A stretch of DNA of 14,458 nt from Anaerolineaceae bacterium (GTDB lineage Bacteria; Chloroflexota; Anaerolineae; Anaerolineales; Anaerolineaceae): contig PMIV01000083.1 in assembly GCA_003158355.1 (NCBI GenBank), forward strand, positions 1 through 14,458, in the 5' to 3' direction. Shown in pieces: positions 5,601-13,587 of the stretch. The notes beneath the pieces were generated by a model. The model had not been told where the DNA came from, ran no database searches, and was given only the letters and a program-made list of their open reading frames with translations. Position numbers and translations under genes: made by a program. Position 1 is the stretch's first letter; each line of letters begins with the position of its first letter.

Positions 5601-7091
5601 ATGATAGAACAATCTGCCGGTACAATCCTACGTCAAACTCGTGAAGAGAAAAAGCTATCTCTTGATCAGGTATTTCAAGCTACCCGGATCCGTATTTCGT
5701 ATCTTCAAGCCATAGAAAATGACCAGCTTGACCAACTGCCTTCTCGAGCTCAAGCTCGCGGATTTATTCACCTTTATGCAAACTACCTGGATCTTGATCC
5801 CTACGATCTTTTGGTTTCTCCCCAAATACCTGAAGCCACCCCCGAAGAAGCTGCTCCTTCCCCCGCTCAACCTGGTCGTGTCCAAATCTCTGCACCGGAA
5901 ATCAAGGATACTTTTAAAAAATTCGTCGGTCAGGGAAAAGAGTCAGTAGACGAAATGCTCAAAGGAAGCTCGCAGAAAATTCAAGATTCCTTTGAACAAT
6001 TAACAAACAAGATCCCGTATCGTATTGTCAAGAAAAATGACCAAGCGCAGCCCCTCGATGAGACAGTTTCTGAACCCACCCTGGCGCCCTTACCTGTTAA
6101 TTCCACCGCGAAACTAAATAATTATCAAGCCATGTGCAAAGCAATTGGCAGCAGCCTACGTAAAAAGCGCGAGTCGCTGGGGTTATCTCTTGCTGATGTA
6201 GAACGGCAAATACGTATTCGTGAGATTTATCTTTTCGCTCTCGAAGAAGGGAACCTGGATGATCTCCCCTCCACGGTTCAAGGCAGAGGTATGTTAAGCA
6301 ACTATGCCGCCTTTATGGGACTGAATTCGGAAGAATTTTTATCTCGCTTTGCCGAGGCATTACAACAAAAACGAATTGAAACAATTCCAGAAGAAAAAGC
6401 AGGTATTCCCTTGCCTGCATCCAGCTCAAAACAAACTTTGACTGGGATACGAAAACTTCTCTCGCCTGACCTAATTTTCACCGGCGGTATGTTTCTGGTC
6501 TTTTTTGTTTTCATTATTTGGGGAGCGGTGCAATTGGTGGGTATTTCATCAAATTCAGTTTCTCCAACAGTCATCCCCATTTCTGATCTTTTACTTTCCA
6601 GCGGTACACCGGTCAGTTCCGATTTGGTGACCATTCAGGGTGTGACTGTGCAGGCCAGTCAAAGCGGGATCGTAGGTTTTACGCCATTTGCTTCCCAGGA
6701 AGGAACTACCTCCCCGACAATCAGCGGATCAATTCAGTTGGTTGTGGTGGCACAACACCGTGCCTATATGAAGATCACTGTGGATGGCAAAGACGTATTT
6801 AATGGACGCGTTGTGCCGGGAACTCCATACACTTATTCCGGGAACACCGCCATCGTTCTTCTCACCGGTGATGCTTCCGCTCTGGAAGTTTATTACAATC
6901 AAAAAGATCTGGGTATTCTAGGATCGTTATCCCAGGTAATGAATATACAATATACGGCCAAAGGTTACACCGATCTGGGTGCACTAAACACAGCTACCCC
7001 GGCTCCTACTTCATTGCCAACGTTAACTCCGCAGCCCACAGCCAAACCTACACTCACTCCCACCCTAATGAACTCAACCCCAACCCCTTAA
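5601..7091 (+). CDS. RodZ-like membrane protein with two HTH domains
   Basis: A 496-residue RodZ/YmfM-type protein. RodZ links the MreB cytoskeleton to the cell-wall elongation machinery through its cytoplasmic HTH domain. Here the HTH_25-type domain is present twice: residues 6-72 (GTILRQTREEKKLSLDQV, then ARGFIHLYANYLDLD) and 181-248 (IGSSLRKKRESLGLSLADV, then GRGMLSNYAAFMGL). The copies are separated by a Pro- and charge-rich linker of about 110 residues. One membrane helix (291-313) and an extracytoplasmic DUF4115-like beta domain (about 378-450) follow. A Thr/Pro-rich tail (463-496) ends the protein. E. coli RodZ (337 residues) has one HTH, so this is an enlarged version. The ATG has little ribosome-site support. 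rimO follows 19 bases later, so the two are probably co-transcribed. No mreB is in the window. Confidence 0.85.
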   Translation: MIEQSAGTILRQTREEKKLSLDQVFQATRIRISYLQAIENDQLDQLPSRAQARGFIHLYANYLDLDPYDLLVSPQIPEATPEEAAPSPAQPGRVQISAPEIKDTFKKFVGQGKESVDEMLKGSSQKIQDSFEQLTNKIPYRIVKKNDQAQPLDETVSEPTLAPLPVNSTAKLNNYQAMCKAIGSSLRKKRESLGLSLADVERQIRIREIYLFALEEGNLDDLPSTVQGRGMLSNYAAFMGLNSEEFLSRFAEALQQKRIETIPEEKAGIPLPASSSKQTLTGIRKLLSPDLIFTGGMFLVFFVFIIWGAVQLVGISSNSVSPTVIPISDLLLSSGTPVSSDLVTIQGVTVQASQSGIVGFTPFASQEGTTSPTISGSIQLVVVAQHRAYMKITVDGKDVFNGRVVPGTPYTYSGNTAIVLLTGDASALEVYYNQKDLGILGSLSQVMNIQYTAKGYTDLGALNTATPAPTSLPTLTPQPTAKPTLTPTLMNSTPTP

Positions 7092-7110
7092 TGGACAGGC
7101 AGTTATCCTT

Positions 7111-8442
7111 ATGAAAGAAAATTCGTTTTTCCTGGTTTCTCTCGGCTGTGCAAAAAACTCCGTCGATTCCGATTCTATGGCTTCACTCCTCATTCAAAAT
7201 GGCTACCAGACGGTAAATAAACCGTCACAGGCTAGTGTAATGATCGTCAATACTTGCGGGTTTATTGCTTCTGCCCGTCAAGAATCAATGGATGTTTTAG
7301 CAGATCTTGCCAAAAAGAAAAAACCTGGCCAATTATTGGTAGCAGCCGGCTGTCTCACTGAACGATCGCGGCAATTGATGTCTGAGTCAATTGAAGGGGT
7401 GGATGGTTTTATTGGCACCCGTCGCTGGATGGATATACTCGATCTGCTGAACCAGCTAAAACAAAACCCAACCGCACCGCGCTACAACTTGCCAGAACCT
7501 GCTGCCATCAGCACAAACGAAAAAGGGATTTCGCGAACGTCCGTTCAGGGAGGCAGCGCTTACCTCAAGATCGCCGATGGATGCCGCCGTCCCTGTGCTT
7601 TTTGCTCTATTCCATTGATTAAAGGAACAACAGTCAGCCGCGCGCCTGAATTAATCCTCCATGATGCTGAAACGCTGCAAGTCGCCGGCATCAAGGAAGT
7701 GATCTTGATCGCCCAAGATACTACTGACTACGGGTCTGATCTGGGCATGAAAGATGGTTTGGCAACATTATTAGAAAACTTACTTCCGCGCATTCCGAAT
7801 ATCCCTTGGGTGAGAGTTTTGTACGCTTATCCCGGTTTTATTACCGATCATTTGCTTGAGTTTATGGCAAAGAATCAACAAATGGTTCATTATCTGGATA
7901 TTCCCCTGCAGCATGCTTCCCCTGAAGTATTGAAGAGTATGAAACGTCCATCCAATATGGACATGGTACGCGAATCTCTTACGAAGATCCGTAGCACAAT
8001 GGCTGACGTATCGTTACGTACGACATTCATTGTGGGTTATCCCGGTGAAACTGAAGCACAATTCCAAATGCTCCTTGATTTTATGGAAGAGATCAAGTTT
8101 GATCATGTGGGAGCGTTTACTTTTTCGTTCGAGCCTGGCACACCTAGCGAACCACTTGGTGACCCAATTCCAGAAGAAGTCAAACAAGAACGCTTGGAGC
8201 GTTTGATGAAACTCCAGGAGCGGATCTCTCTTGAGAAGAATCAGCATTGGATCGGAAGAACTCTGGATGTTTTGATTGAGGGCAAAGGAGATGGCATTTC
8301 GGTCGGTAGATCCTTCAGAGATGCTCCTGAGATCGACGGTCTGGTCCTGGTAGAAGAAGAAGCCGAGCCTGGGACAATTGTCCAGGTCAAGATCACCGGA
8401 GCCATGACTCACGACTTGACCGGGTACTTGTTTACACCATAA
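7111..8442 (+). CDS. rimO: Ribosomal protein S12 methylthiotransferase RimO
   Basis: RimO is a radical-SAM enzyme that adds a methylthio group to the beta-carbon of a conserved aspartate in ribosomal protein S12, using two iron-sulfur clusters. The N-terminal UPF0004 domain has the three cluster cysteines: Cys13 (SLGCAKN), Cys49 (NTCGF) and Cys81 (AAGCLTER). The radical-SAM CxxxCxxC motif is Cys158, Cys162 and Cys165 in DGCRRPCAFCSIP. A C-terminal TRAM domain (about 380-440) contains GRSFRDAPEIDG, which is characteristic of RimO and separates it from the tRNA enzyme MiaB. The 443-residue length is normal. It starts 19 bases after the rodZ-like stop, with only a weak ACAGG upstream, suggesting the same transcript. 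A strong terminator follows directly. RodZ and RimO genes as neighbours are seen in other bacteria, often with pgsA, which is absent here. Confidence 0.95.
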   Translation: MKENSFFLVSLGCAKNSVDSDSMASLLIQNGYQTVNKPSQASVMIVNTCGFIASARQESMDVLADLAKKKKPGQLLVAAGCLTERSRQLMSESIEGVDGFIGTRRWMDILDLLNQLKQNPTAPRYNLPEPAAISTNEKGISRTSVQGGSAYLKIADGCRRPCAFCSIPLIKGTTVSRAPELILHDAETLQVAGIKEVILIAQDTTDYGSDLGMKDGLATLLENLLPRIPNIPWVRVLYAYPGFITDHLLEFMAKNQQMVHYLDIPLQHASPEVLKSMKRPSNMDMVRESLTKIRSTMADVSLRTTFIVGYPGETEAQFQMLLDFMEEIKFDHVGAFTFSFEPGTPSEPLGDPIPEEVKQERLERLMKLQERISLEKNQHWIGRTLDVLIEGKGDGISVGRSFRDAPEIDGLVLVEEEAEPGTIVQVKITGAMTHDLTGYLFTP

Positions 8443-8448
8443 AAAAAC

Positions 8449-8482
8449 AAGTGATGGAAAAATTTCCATCACTTTTTTTTTT
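8449..8482. terminator. Bidirectional rho-independent terminator
   Basis: AAGTGATGGAAA (8449-8460) pairs with TTTCCATCACTT (8463-8474). A T-run follows on the plus strand, and an A-run (8441-8447) precedes it and serves the minus strand. It lies between the convergent rimO and TPR-protein genes, beginning 7 bases after the rimO stop and ending about 14 bases from the other stop. Confidence 0.9.
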
Positions 8483-8496
8483 ATCTTTTGAACTTA

Positions 8497-9675
8497 CTAA
8501 CTGCCAACAGGAGTCTCCGGTGTTGCAATATTTGGATTTACAGTCGGAGTCGGTGTTGCTGGCGGATTAGCACAATCTGCCTGTGCCAGAGTGATTTTAG
8601 CGCTCAAAGATTCACTGCTGGTGAGACTGGCGCTAAGTCCATATTGAGTAACCGCGCCGCAATAATCAAAGGTGGACATATATGTATCGCCTAAACCTTC
8701 AAGTGCTTCGGTATACCGCTGCTTTGAGGTTACCCCGTTGAAATCAGATAAGTAAGGATAAGTTTGGTAAAGCTGGTAAAAGTTATTAACTGCAACTTGC
8801 CAATTTACACCCCAGTTGGCTTCACCATCGATGTACATAACTGCTAACTTACGCCAGTTATCTGCTTCTGAATCGATCGGGGCAATTTGCTCAGCTACTG
8901 CAAATTGGTAAATTCCCTTTTCCATATTGCCATACTTCTTGATGTTGAGGACACCAACATTCCGTAAAGCCAAATAATACATACCATCCACTTTAACAGC
9001 TTCATAAGTCGGGTCAAGATCACGCAGTGAATTCACTGACGTTAAAAGGTTTTCCCAGTCTTGAGAGGCCAATTGCTGCTGGGCTTGTGTGAAAATTGCC
9101 GCAGCACCACGGGTATCCTTGGTTGCTTCAACTACAGGAACGGTAGAAGAATTGCTTGTGGTTTGATTGGTTTGTGCCATGGAAACCAACACTTGAGCCA
9201 ACTTATCGGCTGCCCCCGGGTAATTGGGGTAAACCTGAATGATATATTCCAACCGTTTTTTAGCCAGGTCCAGATCCCCATTGTTTATATTTTGAAGACT
9301 TAACTCGAATTGAGTAGTGGCAACGATCAACCGTTGGTTGATCTCTTCCGCTTTACGTACATTAATCGCAGAATAATATCCGATGGCAGCACCAGCTGCG
9401 ATGATCAACAACATTCCCAAAATTCCCAGCCCTATCCATCCCCCCCGTTTTCTCTTTGCAGGAGCAGGTTCAGATTCAACAGCAAGGTTATTTTCTTCAA
9501 TTTTCATATCCGCTGCAGAGGCCTCAATTATTTCTTTTTTCTTGGGGCTTTTCCGGGTTTTGGGTGTAGGAATCGTCTGTTCTCCAGATGATCCTTTAAG
9601 GTCAGCAGGTTGGTCTGCGCTAACAGTTTTTTTAGGTTGCATCGGTATCGTTTCTTCAGGATTCTTTTTTGGCAT
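8497..9675 (-). CDS. Single-pass membrane protein with TPR-like extracytoplasmic domain
   Basis: A 392-residue protein of unknown function. Residues 1-78 are a hydrophilic Lys/Glu/Pro-rich cytoplasmic segment ending in KRKR. One membrane helix spans about 79-102. The outer part is mostly helical with TPR-like repeats: INNGDLDLAKKRLEYIIQVYPNYPGA (about 130-155), a second segment around AAIFTQAQQQLASQDWENLLTSVNSLRDLDPTYEA, and a later YTEALEGLGDTYMSTFDYCGAVTQYG. A Thr/Pro-rich tail follows. Positive charges before the helix suggest the N-terminus is inside. TPR domains usually mediate protein-protein contacts; no partner can be named. The ATG has no Shine-Dalgarno site but a perfect TATAAT starts 13 bases before it. 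It is in the same direction as the second TPR-type gene but 170 bases from it, and is probably transcribed separately. Confidence 0.75.
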   Translation of the reverse strand: MPKKNPEETIPMQPKKTVSADQPADLKGSSGEQTIPTPKTRKSPKKKEIIEASAADMKIEENNLAVESEPAPAKRKRGGWIGLGILGMLLIIAAGAAIGYYSAINVRKAEEINQRLIVATTQFELSLQNINNGDLDLAKKRLEYIIQVYPNYPGAADKLAQVLVSMAQTNQTTSNSSTVPVVEATKDTRGAAAIFTQAQQQLASQDWENLLTSVNSLRDLDPTYEAVKVDGMYYLALRNVGVLNIKKYGNMEKGIYQFAVAEQIAPIDSEADNWRKLAVMYIDGEANWGVNWQVAVNNFYQLYQTYPYLSDFNGVTSKQRYTEALEGLGDTYMSTFDYCGAVTQYGLSASLTSSESLSAKITLAQADCANPPATPTPTVNPNIATPETPVGS

Positions 9676-9682
9676 AGTCGCA

Positions 9683-9688
9683 ATTATA
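9683..9688 (-). promoter_or_regulatory. -10 element for a probably leaderless TPR-gene mRNA
   Basis: A perfect TATAAT on the minus strand is separated by 7 nt (TGCGACT) from the ATG at 9675, so transcription would begin at or one base before the start codon. No Shine-Dalgarno sequence is present between them. The -35 region is an A-run with no good match. Confidence 0.5.
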
Positions 9689-9845
9689 CCGTAATTCCAA
9701 GCAGATTTTTTTTGCTTAGAACTTTATAATCATCCTTTAATTTGTCTTAGGCAAGGAAATCATATTTGGTGCAATGTAAATGTTAATATTTTCTTTTTAC
9801 TTATTTACAACATCTTTTTCTATTCGAGAATCAAATCGTTGGTCT

Positions 9846-10547
9846 TTATAACCCTATTGTTATTCTAAGTGCCAATAATAGAATTATTGGAATGCACAAA
9901 ATCAATAAAACAAAAACGAAGTAAAAAATGAAACGGTCAACTTTTTTTTGTTGGTCAAGAAAAGTTTTCAAACGCCACTTGGATCCTCCTACCGATGAGG
10001 AGGTTTTTTTCTTATCAGGAATGCTCTCTGCGGATAGATGCCTTGCTGTTGAATTGGGTTCTTCCTCGGGCAAAAAACTCCTCCGAGTAAAAACCGACTT
10101 GTATTGCACGGGATCTACTGGCTGGTCTTTCAGCCTTGAGCTAGACTCTACTAATTCCGAAGTTTCTCTTTGTGGTTGAAAGTTAATATCTGGTAAAGGT
10201 TCAAGGGGGTGGGCATAATTCTGGTTTATGAGAGTCGAAGCTTTATATTTTTTGCTAATATCCCCGTTAACAAAATTAGTGTCCTCAACTAGTACCGTAT
10301 CAGATTGAATCTGGGATTTAAGATCGGCCAGTAACACAGCCGCTTCGGGTAAATCGGGGTTCAAGATTAATGATCTTTCGAGACAATAGATCTTTCGATC
10401 TGTCTCCTCAACGGCTTGGGCAAGTTTATACCAGGCGTTAGCATCATCAGGATTTTGTTTAACATAATGAACAAGAAAGTTTAAAGCTTGCTTTCTTTTT
10501 TCCGTTTTTAGTAACACCAATGCTTCGTCAAAAATTGGATTGCTCAT
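9846..10547 (-). CDS. Tail-anchored TPR protein
   Basis: A 233-residue protein. Residues 4-80 form about two TPR repeats: ALVLLKTEKRKQALNFLVHYVKQNPDDANAWYKLAQ-type helices with the NPDD and NPDLPEA turns typical of the fold. A low-complexity polar region (about 85-195) rich in Ser, Pro, Glu and Lys follows. A single C-terminal membrane helix (about 205-228) ends almost at the C-terminus, so the TPR part should face the cytoplasm. There is no signal peptide. The ATG is backed by GAGG 6 nt upstream. It is transcribed divergently from the response regulator/glycosyltransferase operon, with 124 AT-rich bases between, so it could share regulation with that operon. No enzymatic motif is visible; a scaffold or adaptor role at the membrane is a guess. 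Confidence 0.75.
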   Translation of the reverse strand: MSNPIFDEALVLLKTEKRKQALNFLVHYVKQNPDDANAWYKLAQAVEETDRKIYCLERSLILNPDLPEAAVLLADLKSQIQSDTVLVEDTNFVNGDISKKYKASTLINQNYAHPLEPLPDINFQPQRETSELVESSSRLKDQPVDPVQYKSVFTRRSFLPEEEPNSTARHLSAESIPDKKKTSSSVGGSKWRLKTFLDQQKKVDRFIFYFVFVLLILCIPIILLLALRITIGL

Positions 10548-10671
10548 AAATATCCTCTTATTTATTATATATATATTTTTTTATTTTGGTATATAGACAA
10601 ATCGTAAATTAGATAAAAAGTGTATAATAAGTCTATAATATTTATTCTATTCGGTTTGTTTAAGGCCTTTT
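10548..10671. promoter_or_regulatory. AT-rich divergent promoter region, TPR protein / response regulator
   Basis: On the plus strand, two perfect TATAAT hexamers (10623-10628 and 10634-10639) lie 43 and 32 bases before the response-regulator ATG; neither has a clear -35. AAGG (10662-10665) lies 6 nt before that ATG. On the minus strand, GAGG precedes the TPR ATG, and the AT run 10560-10580 contains -10-like sequences too close to be certain. The region is a natural place for autoregulation by the response regulator, but no repeat pair that looks like its site was identified. Confidence 0.5.
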
Positions 10672-11394
10672 ATGATACAAAACGCTCCTATTCCAAATAT
10701 TCGATCATTAAATCTACTACTTGTAGATGATGATGACATCACGAATGGAGTACTAGCGATCTTTCTAAAAAAAGCCAACTATAATGTTATTTCGGCATTT
10801 TCTGGGATAGAAGCTTTGAATATCCTTGAAAAAACTGATATTGATTTGGTTTTATTGGATGTAATTATGCCGAATATGGACGGGATAACTACACTTAAGC
10901 ACATCCGCAAAAATCTTGATCTCCCCGTTCTTATCCTCACCTCTTTATCTGCAAAAAATGTGATCGAACAGGCATTTTTGAATGGCGCAGATGATTATAT
11001 TGTGAAACCTTTCTCGCCCCAACAGCTTTTGGAACGGATTAATGTATTAACTCATTTGATTCCTCCGGATGGTGATTTAACCACCTATATCAGCGGAGAT
11101 TTAAAATTCATTCCTTATCAACACCAATTTCAGATAGGGGAAAAGACTGGTAACCTTTCATTAATCGAAACCAGATTATTACAACACTTTTTCCGAAATC
11201 AAAATGTAATGGTAACGGTCAAAGATCTTCTCATGGTTGGATGGTCAAGAGATGAAAAATATACAGTACAAGATAAAGAAATGTTGAAATTAGCCATTAA
11301 CCATCTCAGAGAAAAGATCGAACCAAAGATCGATCATCCAATCTACCTTCCCCTTGTTACGGGAGAAGGTTATATATTTCAACCCACTAAATAA
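10672..11394 (+). CDS. OmpR/PhoB-type response regulator
   Basis: A 240-residue two-component response regulator. The receiver domain (about 13-128) has the acidic pair Asp19/Asp20 (LLLVDDDD), the phospho-acceptor Asp63 (LVLLDVIMPNMDG), Thr90 (LILTS) and Lys112 (YIVKPF), so it should be phosphorylatable. The C-terminal winged helix (about 143-238) reads LSLIETRLLQHFF, then LAINHLREKIE and VTGEGYIF, matching the Trans_reg_C fold, though the sequence is quite diverged from textbook OmpR. No histidine kinase gene lies beside it, so it is an orphan within this window. It is the first gene of an apparent operon: the glycosyltransferase gene starts 3 bases after its stop. It probably controls that operon or the divergent TPR gene. 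Confidence 0.92.
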   Translation: MIQNAPIPNIRSLNLLLVDDDDITNGVLAIFLKKANYNVISAFSGIEALNILEKTDIDLVLLDVIMPNMDGITTLKHIRKNLDLPVLILTSLSAKNVIEQAFLNGADDYIVKPFSPQQLLERINVLTHLIPPDGDLTTYISGDLKFIPYQHQFQIGEKTGNLSLIETRLLQHFFRNQNVMVTVKDLLMVGWSRDEKYTVQDKEMLKLAINHLREKIEPKIDHPIYLPLVTGEGYIFQPTK

Positions 11395-11397
11395 TTT

Positions 11398-13587
11398 ATG
11401 CCAGAAAAAGATATTGTAATCACAGTTACTTTATTCCCAGGGAAGATACCGACCCCGGCAGGACAAGATGCCTGGGGTATGCAATCTGAAGTGGTAATTC
11501 AACTCGATGTTGCCAGGTGTATCAATCGCAAATCAGCCGAAGAACTGCAGGTATTGCCTTTGAGGCTTCAGGGTCAAGTGTTATTGGTAGCTTTTGTTGA
11601 TCCGGGTAATCAAAACACCATTTCATCTGTTATGCAAACCACCGGGTACAGAATTAGACCGGTACAGGTTGATCCGATCATGCTGCAAGAAACCATTCGC
11701 AAAGTCTACGCTGATTCTACTGACGTTGATCAGCTTCCTCTAGGACAACTTCTGCTTCGAAAACATTTAATAAGTGAATACCAATTAGATTCAGCTCTAG
11801 AAGCCCAACAAAGTACAGGAGAACGGTTGGGACGTATCCTGGTTGCAATGGGATTCATCAACCGGTTAAGTTTAGCTGAAGTTTTAGCCGAACAATATCA
11901 AATTTTGTTTGTTAATATCCGAACCACAAAATTAGATCCATCAATCGTTAGACTTTTGGATGCAGACATCGCTCGTTCCTGGCAATGTCTTCCATTGAAA
12001 TGGATCGGCAATCGATTACTTGTGGTAATGGTTGATCCATCACAAGAAAAAGTAAAACAAGACCTGCAATCAATCCTCAAAGTTCCTTTAATTTTTGCTG
12101 TTACCAGTGAGCTTGATATTGATTGGGCGCTGGATGTTGTTTACCGGGCAACATATCTTGAAGACAGTATTGCAGGACTTTTATACAGGAATCCAGACGA
12201 ATCGGCTTTTCAAACGTTTACCGATTCCCAGTTGTTGGTTCTATTGATCGTTTTACTCGTTTTTATCATTTTAGCGTTTGTAATACCAATTCAATTATTG
12301 ATCTTTCTTAATGCTGTCTTTGGCGTGATTTATCTCGCATCGACCATCTATCGATTGTGGTTAGCTACCCGATCGAGTTCTGAATCGTTAACGATTCAGG
12401 TATCGAAAGAAGATATTAATGCTTTGGAAGACAGTGATTTACCTATTTATACTGTCATGATTCCAATATTCCATGAAAAAAATGTATTGACACAATTAAT
12501 TGATTCCATCCAATTGCTAAATTATCCCAAAGAAAAGCTGGATGTAAAATTGCTTTTCGAAGAATCTGATACAGAAACCTTAGAAGCTGCACGTAGTTTG
12601 CATCCGCCGGGCTATTTCGAGTTCGTGATCATACCCGATGCCGAACCGAGAACAAAACCGAAAGCATTGAATTACGGGCTTGTAAATGCCAGAGGGCTTT
12701 ACACTGTAGTTTATGACGCTGAAGATTCTCCTGATCCTGATCAGCTAAAACAAGCCGTCCTTGCTTTCAGGCGGGCTTCACAAGACATTGTCTGTTTACA
12801 GGCAAAGTTGAATTATTACAATGCCAATCAAAATTTGCTGACGCGTTGGTTTACGATAGAGTATTCAATGTGGTTTGATCTGGTTCTGCCCGGACTGGAC
12901 TCGACAAATGTTCCAATTCCACTGGGAGGAACTTCCAATCACTTTTACACTGAAAAACTGCGGCAACTGGGTGGTTGGGATCCCTTCAACGTTACTGAAG
13001 ATGCCGACCTTGGCATTCGCATGTACAAACGCAATTATCGAACTGCCATCCTTGATTCGACAACCTATGAAGAAGCCAATAGCAATTTGTGGAATTGGGT
13101 TCGCCAACGTACTCGTTGGGAAAAAGGATACATGCAAACATGGCTCGTCTCAATGCGCCATCCTATCCAACTTCTTAAAACGCTCGGATTAAAAGCATTC
13201 CTAAGTTTCCAGGTGACCATTGGCGGATCACCGCTCATCTTATTTATTAACCCCATCTACTGGATCGTAACGATTCTCTGGTTCATTGGTAAATGGGGAA
13301 TAATTCCCAATATTTTTCCTGGGATCATTTTTTATATGAGTCTGGTGAATATGATCACAGGTAATTTCCTGTTTTTATATATGAACTTGTTGGCAGTTTA
13401 CCGAAGGGAATACTACCGTCTGAGCCGCTATGCCCTATTAACCCCCATCTACTGGTTATTTATGTCTTTTGCCACCTGGCGCGCCGTCTGGCAGCTATTC
13501 TCTCAACCCTTCTACTGGGAAAAAACGATCCACGGTTTGCATATTGATCCGCAGAGTCATCGGATTTTCGGGAAAAAGGCAAAATGA
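11398..13587 (+). CDS. Membrane glycosyltransferase (GT2) with N-terminal MshEN-type c-di-GMP-binding module
   Basis: A 729-residue fusion. Residues ~30-105 look like the alpha/beta part of a GspE/MshE N-terminal domain. Residues 113-250 form a fuller MshEN domain with two motif halves: LGQLLLRKHLISEYQLDSAL (115-134) and RLGRILVAMGFINRLSLAEV (143-162), each ending in a Gln (137, 166). Such motifs bind c-di-GMP in MshE. Membrane helices follow at about 278-322. The catalytic GT2 domain (348-590) has PIFHE, DAED (440-443), TED (533-535) and QRTRW (570-574), the signature of processive synthases such as cellulose synthase and NfrB. About four C-terminal helices follow. Sugar and acceptor are unknown. 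The start at 11398 has no ribosome site, so translation may be coupled to the preceding gene; an alternative start is Met28. The 3' end overlaps the next gene by 4 bases. In NfrB the MshEN part is C-terminal. Confidence 0.9.
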   Translation: MPEKDIVITVTLFPGKIPTPAGQDAWGMQSEVVIQLDVARCINRKSAEELQVLPLRLQGQVLLVAFVDPGNQNTISSVMQTTGYRIRPVQVDPIMLQETIRKVYADSTDVDQLPLGQLLLRKHLISEYQLDSALEAQQSTGERLGRILVAMGFINRLSLAEVLAEQYQILFVNIRTTKLDPSIVRLLDADIARSWQCLPLKWIGNRLLVVMVDPSQEKVKQDLQSILKVPLIFAVTSELDIDWALDVVYRATYLEDSIAGLLYRNPDESAFQTFTDSQLLVLLIVLLVFIILAFVIPIQLLIFLNAVFGVIYLASTIYRLWLATRSSSESLTIQVSKEDINALEDSDLPIYTVMIPIFHEKNVLTQLIDSIQLLNYPKEKLDVKLLFEESDTETLEAARSLHPPGYFEFVIIPDAEPRTKPKALNYGLVNARGLYTVVYDAEDSPDPDQLKQAVLAFRRASQDIVCLQAKLNYYNANQNLLTRWFTIEYSMWFDLVLPGLDSTNVPIPLGGTSNHFYTEKLRQLGGWDPFNVTEDADLGIRMYKRNYRTAILDSTTYEEANSNLWNWVRQRTRWEKGYMQTWLVSMRHPIQLLKTLGLKAFLSFQVTIGGSPLILFINPIYWIVTILWFIGKWGIIPNIFPGIIFYMSLVNMITGNFLFLYMNLLAVYRREYYRLSRYALLTPIYWLFMSFATWRAVWQLFSQPFYWEKTIHGLHIDPQSHRIFGKKAK

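Noticed and set aside
8014..8472. Minus-strand 152-codon open frame opposite rimO
   Set aside because: It lies antisense to the conserved radical-SAM/TRAM coding sequence and runs through the terminator; no domain is recognisable.
9700..9718. AAGCA ... TGCTT dyad upstream of the first TPR gene
   Set aside because: Five-base arms around an A/T run are likely chance in this composition; it is not a terminator because no T-tract follows the stem.
9775..9809. TGTAAAT ... ATTTACA inverted repeat, 21-nt spacer, between the two TPR genes
   Set aside because: The arms are short and AT-rich, spacing is too wide for a typical operator, and it is not placed at a promoter.
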